Positions 1-5,910 of a stretch of DNA of 9,184 nt are shown here, one piece after another. The notes under the pieces are model-generated. The model saw only the letters and a list, made by a program, of their open reading frames with translations. It had not been told where the DNA came from and searched no databases. Origin of the DNA: Flavobacteriales bacterium (GTDB lineage Bacteria > Bacteroidota > Bacteroidia > Flavobacteriales_E > Vicingaceae); NCBI GenBank assembly GCA_002402165.1, contig NVVI01000003.1, forward strand, positions 73,082-82,265. The letters are read 5' to 3'. The stretch's first letter is position 1. Each line of letters starts with the position of its first letter. A program made the position numbers and the translations under genes.

Positions 1-887
1 CTTACGCTACTTATTCAAATCTTCCCCCAGGAGATTATACATTTAATGTAAGAGCCCGAAATGAAGATGGCTTATGGAATCAAGAACCTGCAACTTACAG
101 TTTCAGAATAGCAAACGCTTGGTGGAAAGAATGGTGGGTAATATTAGCATTCACACTCCTTATTTTTTATGCAATTTTCAAAGTATCTTCTTTTAAAGAA
201 GCTCAACAACGTAAAATAAGTAAAGAGTTAGAAGAAAAGGTACATGAAAGAACTATTTTAATTGAATCTCAAAGAGATGAGAAGGAAATTTTATTAAAAG
301 AGATTCACCATAGAGTAAAAAATAACATGCAGGTTATTATCAGCCTTTTAAGTATTCAATCTGGCTATACTAAAGATAAAGATGCATTGGCCTTATTCGA
401 TGAGGCAAAAAACAGAATCCGTTCTATGGCTTTAATTCATGAAAAATTGTATCAAACTGGAGATTTAGCTCACATTGATTTTCAAGATTACATTATGGCA
501 TTAACCAATGATTTAATTGATACCTATTCCATTAATTGTGATATTTTTCTAGATATTAAAATTGAAAAAGTAAAGTTTGGAATTGACATACTTATCCCAT
601 TAGGGTTATTACTTAACGAAATTATCTCTAATGTCTTGAAGTATGCTTTCATTGGCGCTAACAAAGGAAAAGTCGTTATTAATTTAACTATAGATAAAAA
701 AGAAAAATCATACACCCTTCTTGTTGGAGATAATGGAAAAGGAATGGAAAAAGGAATGTTAGAAAAAGAAGAAGGTAGTTTAGGAATGGAGTTAATTAAG
801 ATTTTTGTTACTCAACTTGATGGAACTATTAAACGATTAGATGAAAAAGGAACCTTATTTGAAATAAAATTTAATCCTCGAACTTAA
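1..887 (+). CDS. Sensor histidine kinase, Y_Y_Y / HisKA_2 type (5' end missing)
   Basis: The gene is cut by the left edge; its frame is open from base 3. The first ~40 residues match the end of a Y_Y_Y domain (LPPGDYTFNVRARNEDGLWN), the periplasmic domain that follows beta-propeller repeats in many Bacteroidota sensors. A membrane helix follows (about 132-188, WWVILAFTLLIFYAIF), then a charged coiled-coil linker (189-300). The HisKA_2 motif EIHHRVKNN starts at 300; by alignment with HWE kinases the phosphoacceptor is probably the second His (309-311). The ATPase domain has an N box (NEIISN, 615-632), a G1 box (GDNGKGM, 726-746) and a G2 box (GSLGMEL, 774-794). It should autophosphorylate in response to an extracytoplasmic signal. 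No response regulator is visible, so its partner lies upstream or elsewhere. The ATG at 327 is internal to the kinase motif and is not the real start. The family call is firm; the signal is unknown. Confidence 0.93.
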   Translation, partial: YATYSNLPPGDYTFNVRARNEDGLWNQEPATYSFRIANAWWKEWWVILAFTLLIFYAIFKVSSFKEAQQRKISKELEEKVHERTILIESQRDEKEILLKEIHHRVKNNMQVIISLLSIQSGYTKDKDALALFDEAKNRIRSMALIHEKLYQTGDLAHIDFQDYIMALTNDLIDTYSINCDIFLDIKIEKVKFGIDILIPLGLLLNEIISNVLKYAFIGANKGKVVINLTIDKKEKSYTLLVGDNGKGMEKGMLEKEEGSLGMELIKIFVTQLDGTIKRLDEKGTLFEIKFNPRT

Positions 888-903
888 GTATTTTAGAGTT
901 ATA

Positions 904-932
904 AAGTTTAACACTTCTGTGTTCATAAACTT
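904..932 (+). terminator. Possible terminator hairpin after the kinase gene
   Basis: AAGTTTAACAC (904-914) can pair with GTGTT (919-923) plus AAACTT (927-932), with loop TTCT and a 3-base bulge CAT. It lies 17 bases after the kinase stop codon and before the next promoter candidate. The stem is AT-rich and lacks a clean T run, so termination is plausible but not certain. Confidence 0.4.
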
Positions 933-972
933 AACTGATATTTATTAATTAATCAATAGAATGCAGCATATT

Positions 973-980
973 TACATTTG
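973..980 (+). promoter_or_regulatory. Candidate Bacteroidota -7 promoter element for the LysM/SGNH/MBOAT operon
   Basis: TACATTTG matches the Bacteroidota core TAnnTTTG and is identical to the element at 7711-7718. No clear TTG is found at the expected -33 distance. Transcription would start near 984-987, leaving a very short leader before the ATG at 992 and about 15 bases before the ATG at 1001. The leader before the M28 gene is about the same length, which mildly favours 1001 as the start. Confidence 0.42.
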
Positions 981-991
981 GTATTTGTTAA

Positions 992-2455
992 ATGTATTTA
1001 ATGCGAATTCATATAAAAAAAGAACATAATAAGTTTAGATTTTTTTTGTTATTTCTTTTCTTTTGTCATTTTTCTTACGGACAATCAAAAAAATATGAAT
1101 CAACTTATGGCAAAGAGTTTAAACAACTAAAAAAAACATCCTATAACTCCAAACTAATAAGTTTATCAAATGTTAAACCTGAAAAAAAATGGGACAATTA
1201 TCAAGGTGGTCCGATAAATACTACGGATTCATTATATTATTTTAGTAACGACCAGCTTTGTTTCTCTTTTCCAACCAATTCTGATAAAATTAGGAACGAA
1301 TATCTTGTTTTTTATTTTTCTCAAAAATCTGCTAAATGCCCCACTCTATTCAGCTTGTTAAAATATTACGAACCTATTATCGAACAGAGCTTAACAGCGA
1401 ATAACCTTCCAAAAGAACTTAAATTATTACCAGTAATATGTTCTGCTTTTAATCCAAATTCTGCAAATGGAATTGGTGGAGAAGGTTTTTGGCATTTAAA
1501 CTATCCTCAAGCTATTAAATATGGCTTAACTGTTAATGAATTGATTGACGACCGTAAAGATTTTAAAAAATCAACCCAAGCAGCAACTCGCTATATTAAA
1601 GATTTGCATGCTATGTATAATGATTGGGAGTTAACACTAACAGCATATTCTTCAGGAGTGGTAACAGTAAATAAACTTCTAATAAGACACCAAGCAAAAA
1701 CGTATAAAGAAATTTATCCATACTTACCTGAAGAAACAAAAGATTTGGTGCAAGCATTTGTTGCCATGAATTATATTTACAGTTATGATACTTATGGAGC
1801 AGTAAGCCTAAATCCTATTATTGGAACTGATACAATTTTAATTGAAAGAAAATTAGAATTTGAAGCCATTAATCACGTTATCAAAACTAACTCTAAAGAT
1901 TTTGAATTCTTAAATCCAGTTCTTAATCGAGACGCTTTCCCTGATAATTATACTGCTTTTTTTCCAAAAGGAACAAAGAATAAATTTATGAAATTTAAAG
2001 ACAGTATTTATTTCTATCAAGACTCTGTAATGCTCAAACCAGAACCGGTATTACCTAAATTTATTACCCCTAAAAATGGCGAACCCTTTATTTACAAAGT
2101 TCGTTCAGGTGATGTTTTAGGGGTTATAGCAGAACGTTTTAATGTTCAAGTCTCACAAATTCAAGCTTGGAATAATTTAACCGGAACACGTATTGATATT
2201 GGGCAAAAACTAACAATTTACGGAAAAAAATCATCGATTAAAGTTGGAAAATCAAAGAAGAAGAAAAAGAAAGTGAAAGAACCAAAATCGATTAAACTCA
2301 ATGGAATTCAAACAACTTACACTGTTAAGTCTGGTGATAATTTATGGATTATAGCCAAAAAATTCTCAGGAGTTTCAGCTCAAAACATTATGGATTTAAA
2401 TGGGATTGATTCAAATTTAAAAGTAGGACAAGTATTAAAAATACCGAAGAAATAA
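992..2455 (+). CDS. Secreted transglycosylase-fold protein with two LysM domains; catalytic Glu replaced
   Basis: This is an MltD-like protein of 487 residues. The signal peptide covers residues 1-30 (basic start, then a Phe/Leu-rich core, likely cut before Gln31). The SLT-like domain spans about 120-275 and keeps family landmarks: LPKELKLLP, the SAFNP motif, GFWHL, the YGL...DDRKDFKKSTQAATRYIKDL segment and YLPEETKDLVQAF. The canonical pattern is LP-L/V-V-E-S-x-F-x-P, but here it reads LPVICSAFNP, with Cys150 (codon TGT at 1439) where the catalytic Glu belongs; AYNxGxG is also changed to AYSSGVV. Two LysM modules follow (about 367-410 and 442-485), joined by a Lys-rich linker (residues 413-433). 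The expected role is peptidoglycan binding in the periplasm without classical lytic activity; that is inference. It appears to be the first gene of an operon, and the SGNH gene starts within ~45 bases of its stop. The start could be 992 or 1001 in the same frame. Confidence 0.9.
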   Translation: MYLMRIHIKKEHNKFRFFLLFLFFCHFSYGQSKKYESTYGKEFKQLKKTSYNSKLISLSNVKPEKKWDNYQGGPINTTDSLYYFSNDQLCFSFPTNSDKIRNEYLVFYFSQKSAKCPTLFSLLKYYEPIIEQSLTANNLPKELKLLPVICSAFNPNSANGIGGEGFWHLNYPQAIKYGLTVNELIDDRKDFKKSTQAATRYIKDLHAMYNDWELTLTAYSSGVVTVNKLLIRHQAKTYKEIYPYLPEETKDLVQAFVAMNYIYSYDTYGAVSLNPIIGTDTILIERKLEFEAINHVIKTNSKDFEFLNPVLNRDAFPDNYTAFFPKGTKNKFMKFKDSIYFYQDSVMLKPEPVLPKFITPKNGEPFIYKVRSGDVLGVIAERFNVQVSQIQAWNNLTGTRIDIGQKLTIYGKKSSIKVGKSKKKKKKVKEPKSIKLNGIQTTYTVKSGDNLWIIAKKFSGVSAQNIMDLNGIDSNLKVGQVLKIPKK

Positions 2456-2499
2456 CAAACAAAAAAACACAAGTAACGCCATTACTTACTTTAACAACC

Positions 2500-3951
2500 T
2501 TGCTAATTGTAATGGGTATGTTATGTGCCATTATGTTTATTTTTCCAGAAAAAGGAATAACAATTGCAAATTCAACTATTCAATTCCCCAGCATAAATGA
2601 TTTTTTTACACCTAAAATTGAAGAAGACAGCTTATCAAAATATGAAACCGATGTGGCTGAATTATTTGATTCTACAATTGTGGTAAGTAAAATTGATTCA
2701 GCAATTATTCAACATAAATTAGATTCTTTAAAAAAATTCAGGCAAGGATTACAACTTAACGAAAAAGGTAAATCGGCAATGCATCGCTTTTTTGCTGCTT
2801 TAGATAATGCTAAAAAGAAAAAAGTGAGAATAATGCATTATGGTGATTCTCAGATTGAAGCCGATAGAATTACTTCTTACCTAAGAAATGAATTACAAAA
2901 GAAATTTGGCGGTTATGGAGCTGGCTTATTCTCTATTGTTCCTGTAACTCGAAAAATGAGTGTAAATACAGAATACTCAGAAAATTGGAAACGCTATCCA
3001 GGTTTTGGAAAAAAAGATTCTACTGTTAAGCACATGAAATATGGGGCTTTAATGGCTTTTTGCAGATATGCTCCAATTCCACAATCAACTATTATTAGCG
3101 ATACTGTTAAATATGAAGCTTGGCTAAAAATTAAAAAACCAAAAGCTTCTTATGGAAGAACAAAAACCTATTCTCAACTTAAAATATTTTTAAGTAATTC
3201 ACATACTCCTATCAACTATAACATATTAGCTGACGGAGAAACTGTAAAATCAGGAGTTATAGAGCCCAACACTCCGTTTCAAACTATACAAGCAAACTTC
3301 TCAATTACCCCAGATCAAATCACAATAACTTTTAATGGTAGTGATAGCCCTGATATTTATGGAATTTCATTAGAAGGCTACAATGGAGTTGTTATGGATA
3401 ACATTCCATTAAGAGGTTCTTCTGGAACCATTTTTACTAAGCAAAATGCAACTCTGTTAGGCAATATGTATGCTAACCTATCTCCTAACTTAATCATTAT
3501 GGAATTTGGTGGAAACACTATTCCTTATATTAAATCAGACAAAAGTGCCAAAGATTATGGAAGGTGGTTTAAATCTCAAATTAATTTCATGAAAAGAAGG
3601 AATCCTAATGCGGCAATTATTGTAATTGGGCCAAGCGATATGTCTATTAAAGAAAAGACAAAATATGTCACTTACCCTTACCTAGAAGCAGTTAGAAATG
3701 CCATGAAAGATGCCACAATAAGTTCAGGATGTATCTTTTGGGACATGTATGAAGTTATGGGTGGTAAAAACTCAATGCCAAAATGGGTAAATGCAGAACC
3801 TTCTTTAGCTGCATCAGATTATATCCATTTTAGTCCGAAAGGAGCCAAAAAGATTGCTGAACTTTTTAACGAAAAACTGTTTGAAATGTACAACAAATAT
3901 AAATACCCAAATCAAAAAAAGAAAAAAACAGTTAATGACAGTATTCAATAA
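2500..3951 (+). CDS. Membrane-anchored SGNH/GDSL hydrolase, Ape1-like architecture (first of a pair)
   Basis: The product is an extracytoplasmic SGNH-fold acyl hydrolase or transferase of about 483 residues. An N-terminal hydrophobic segment (residues 1-15) acts as signal anchor, followed by a charged linker to ~105. Block I is GDSQIEAD with nucleophile Ser117 (TCT at 2848), a Gly-rich block II follows (FGGYGAG), block III is FGGNTIP with Asn339, and block V is SDYIHFSPKG with Asp440 and His443. Between blocks I and III lies a ~150-residue beta-rich insert (about 150-290), resembling the CBM35-like insert I recall in Neisseria Ape1 peptidoglycan O-acetylesterase. It shares YGISLE and WDMYEVMGG with the next gene. 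The likely substrate is an O-acetyl (or acyl) group on a cell-envelope glycan. The start is uncertain: TTG at 2500 is used here, ATG at 2512 is possible, and the frame is open upstream to 2410, with a better membrane helix if translation begins at ATA 2452. Confidence 0.85.
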   Translation: MLIVMGMLCAIMFIFPEKGITIANSTIQFPSINDFFTPKIEEDSLSKYETDVAELFDSTIVVSKIDSAIIQHKLDSLKKFRQGLQLNEKGKSAMHRFFAALDNAKKKKVRIMHYGDSQIEADRITSYLRNELQKKFGGYGAGLFSIVPVTRKMSVNTEYSENWKRYPGFGKKDSTVKHMKYGALMAFCRYAPIPQSTIISDTVKYEAWLKIKKPKASYGRTKTYSQLKIFLSNSHTPINYNILADGETVKSGVIEPNTPFQTIQANFSITPDQITITFNGSDSPDIYGISLEGYNGVVMDNIPLRGSSGTIFTKQNATLLGNMYANLSPNLIIMEFGGNTIPYIKSDKSAKDYGRWFKSQINFMKRRNPNAAIIVIGPSDMSIKEKTKYVTYPYLEAVRNAMKDATISSGCIFWDMYEVMGGKNSMPKWVNAEPSLAASDYIHFSPKGAKKIAELFNEKLFEMYNKYKYPNQKKKKTVNDSIQ

Positions 3952-3973
3952 GTATATAGTTCGGTTTTTGTTT

Positions 3974-4048
3974 TGTCATACTGAGTTTATCGAAGTATCG
4001 TCAAAACAAAAACAACATACCTTACTCTTCGATAAACTCAGAGTGACA
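3974..4048. repeat. Imperfect palindromic (REP-like) intergenic repeat, 75 bases
   Basis: CTGAGTTTATCGAAG (3981-3995) is the exact reverse complement of CTTCGATAAACTCAG (4027-4041). The outer arms TGTCA (3974-3978) and TGACA (4044-4048) also pair, with two mismatched bases between inner and outer stems and a 31-base loop. This resembles the TGTCATnCTGAG...CTCAGnnTGACA repeats I recall scattered between genes of many Bacteroidota. It sits between the two SGNH genes and would form a strong hairpin in the operon mRNA. It is exactly 25 codons long and leaves the downstream frame open. Confidence 0.85.
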
Positions 4049-4051
4049 AGA

Positions 4052-5275
4052 ATGATTTTTTGTGCCTTATTAATAATTCCTTCATTTCTTTTAAACGCTC
4101 AAAATAATCCTCATTTACTCCCCGAGCTCAAATTTGTAGTTTATGATTCTTCAGACATTCGTTTTTACAATGACAGCTCAAACTATGCCAATTTCTTCAA
4201 TAAATTAGATACATTAATATTTGAAGGGAAAGGAAAAGTTAATGTAATGCAAATTGGAGGTTCACACATTCAAGCAGATATTTGGTCTGATCAATTGCGT
4301 AAAAATTTCCAAAATTTTTCTCCCAATTTAAATGGAGGTAGAGGTTTTTTATTCCCTTATCGATTAGCTCATACCAATAATCCATACTATTACAAATGTA
4401 CTTCCACAGGAGATTGGACGGGCTTTAGAAATGCTTTAATGAGGCATGATACCACTTGGGGGGTCTCAGGAATAACAGCTTCTACGCAAGATAGCGCTGT
4501 GTCACTTAAATTTTGGTTTAGAGGAGATGACACCCCTTATTATGATTTTAATAGTATTAAAATTTTTCACGATGTGGACTCTACAGATTATTGTATAGAA
4601 CTTATTTCTGATAGCTGTTCTCAAATTAGAATAAATAGAGAAATCGGTTATACTGAATTTATTTTTGATCACTATATAGATTCTTTTGAGTTTAACATTT
4701 TCCGCCAAGACACTATCCTTTCTTCATTTAATCTTTATGGAATCAGTTTAGACAATAATGATCCAGGATTAGTTTACACTTCAATTGGAGTAAATGGAGC
4801 AAGCACTAAAAGTTATTTAAGAGGTAAATTATTTACACAACATCTAAAAGCCGTTAATCCTGATTTGGTCATTTTTTGCATAGGAATTAATGATGCTTAT
4901 GATCCTAATTTTTGCGAACAGTGCTACGAGAATAATTATGACACACTGGTTAGTTGGATAAAATCTGTTAACCCAAATGTTGAATTTTTATTTGTGACTA
5001 ATAATGACAGTTACTACAAAAGAAGGTATCCTAACAAAAGAGTGTTTAAAGCCAGAGATGCAATGATCCGCTTGGCAAATAGACACAACGCTGGATTATG
5101 GGATATGTTTAATGTTATGGGAGGCTTAGGTTCAGTTGACACTTGGATTAAACACGGTTATGCCAAACGAGATAAAATTCATTTAACTAAGAATGGTTAC
5201 ATATTGATGGGGAATTTAATGTTCTCCGCTATTATGAAAGAGTATGATAAGCATCTTCAAAATCTAATTAAATGA
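4052..5275 (+). CDS. Secreted SGNH/GDSL hydrolase-like protein (second of a pair)
   Basis: The product is a periplasmic or exported SGNH-family protein of 407 residues from this start. Residues 1-17 form a signal peptide core ending in LNAQ, typical of Bacteroidota. Block I is GGSHIQAD with Ser71; the usual Asp before the nucleophile is Gly. A Gly-rich block follows (GGRGFLFP), then a beta-rich insert (about 105-225), the YGISLD segment, block III CIGIND with Asn280, WDMFNVMGG, and block V RDKIHLTKNG with Asp374 and His377. The full Ser-Asn-Asp-His set suggests an active esterase or transacylase acting on a glycan. It is a divergent relative of the preceding gene. The frame is open upstream, and an alternative ATG at 3935 overlaps the previous gene by 17 bases, but then the protein would carry 25 residues encoded by the palindromic repeat before the hydrophobic core. 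The 4052 start lacks basic residues in its n-region, so the choice is not settled. It overlaps the HAD gene by ATGA. Confidence 0.84.
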   Translation: MIFCALLIIPSFLLNAQNNPHLLPELKFVVYDSSDIRFYNDSSNYANFFNKLDTLIFEGKGKVNVMQIGGSHIQADIWSDQLRKNFQNFSPNLNGGRGFLFPYRLAHTNNPYYYKCTSTGDWTGFRNALMRHDTTWGVSGITASTQDSAVSLKFWFRGDDTPYYDFNSIKIFHDVDSTDYCIELISDSCSQIRINREIGYTEFIFDHYIDSFEFNIFRQDTILSSFNLYGISLDNNDPGLVYTSIGVNGASTKSYLRGKLFTQHLKAVNPDLVIFCIGINDAYDPNFCEQCYENNYDTLVSWIKSVNPNVEFLFVTNNDSYYKRRYPNKRVFKARDAMIRLANRHNAGLWDMFNVMGGLGSVDTWIKHGYAKRDKIHLTKNGYILMGNLMFSAIMKEYDKHLQNLIK

Positions 5276-5910
5276 TTAAAGCTGTAATATACGATATGGA
5301 TGGAGTTATTATTGACTCCGAACCATTGTGGAGGGAAGCCTTAATACATTGTTTTAATGAAGTAGGTTTTGATTTTAGTCAAGATAAATGCCGAAAAACA
5401 CAAGGCATGAGGCTTATTGAAGTTGTAGAATATTGGTATAATGAACAACCTTGGAGCGGAAAAAGCATTGTGGATGTGGAGCAACAAATACTTCAAAAAA
5501 TTACCGAGTTAATTATAGAAAAAGGTAGGAAAATGAAAGGTGTTGCATTTTCAATAGCTCATTTTAAAGCTAAAGGATATAAAATTGGGCTAGCCTCTTC
5601 ATCAGCCTCCTCATTAATTAATGCAGCGTTAACCAAATTGGAGCTAACCAACTCATTCGATGTTATCAATTCTGCAGAAAATTTAACATTAGGTAAACCG
5701 CACCCTGAAATTTTTATTAAAACTGCCAAACAATTAAATGTTAAACCTTCAAATTGTTTAGTTATTGAGGATTCGTTTCATGGCGTGTTAGCTGGAAAAG
5801 CTGCATTAATGAAAGTTATAGCTATCCCTGATGAAGAAAATAAAGATGATATTCGATTTAGCATAGCAGATTACAAACTTGATAATTTAACCGAAGTTGA
5901 AAACATTTGA
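5272..5910 (+). CDS. hxpB: HAD-family sugar/hexitol phosphatase, HxpB (YniC)-like
   Basis: This is a cytoplasmic HAD phosphatase of 212 residues, close to the length of E. coli HxpB/YniC (hexitol phosphatase, 2-deoxyglucose-6-phosphatase). Motif I is DMDGVIIDSEP with nucleophile Asp8 and acid/base Asp10, motif II is LASSS around Ser109, motif III is GKPHPE with Lys142, and motif IV is IEDSFHG with Glu166 and Asp167. The helical cap carries TQGMRLIEVVEYWYNEQPW, which strongly recalls the GMR...VVDLWYARQPW stretch of YniC and separates it from beta-phosphoglucomutase, its closest alternative. It is coupled on both sides: ATGA with the SGNH gene and TTGA with the MBOAT gene. It may be a general phospho-sugar phosphatase carried in the operon or may serve glycan metabolism; the sequence does not decide. 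Confidence 0.88.
   Translation: MIKAVIYDMDGVIIDSEPLWREALIHCFNEVGFDFSQDKCRKTQGMRLIEVVEYWYNEQPWSGKSIVDVEQQILQKITELIIEKGRKMKGVAFSIAHFKAKGYKIGLASSSASSLINAALTKLELTNSFDVINSAENLTLGKPHPEIFIKTAKQLNVKPSNCLVIEDSFHGVLAGKAALMKVIAIPDEENKDDIRFSIADYKLDNLTEVENI

Noticed and set aside
524..715. Minus-strand open frame of 63 codons inside the histidine kinase gene
   Set aside because: It is wholly antisense to well-conserved ATPase-domain coding sequence and its product resembles nothing.
2225..2290. Lys-rich low-complexity stretch as a possible frameshift or slippage site
   Set aside because: It lies between two intact LysM modules in the same frame and is a normal basic linker.
3854..3934. Extension of the second SGNH frame back to 3854, deep inside the first SGNH gene
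   Set aside because: The residues are an out-of-frame reading of the first SGNH protein's C-terminus. Starts at 3935 or 4052 are more sensible.
4502..4708. Minus-strand open frame of 68 codons inside the second SGNH gene
   Set aside because: It is a shadow of an AT-rich real gene, with no start signal or recognisable motif.
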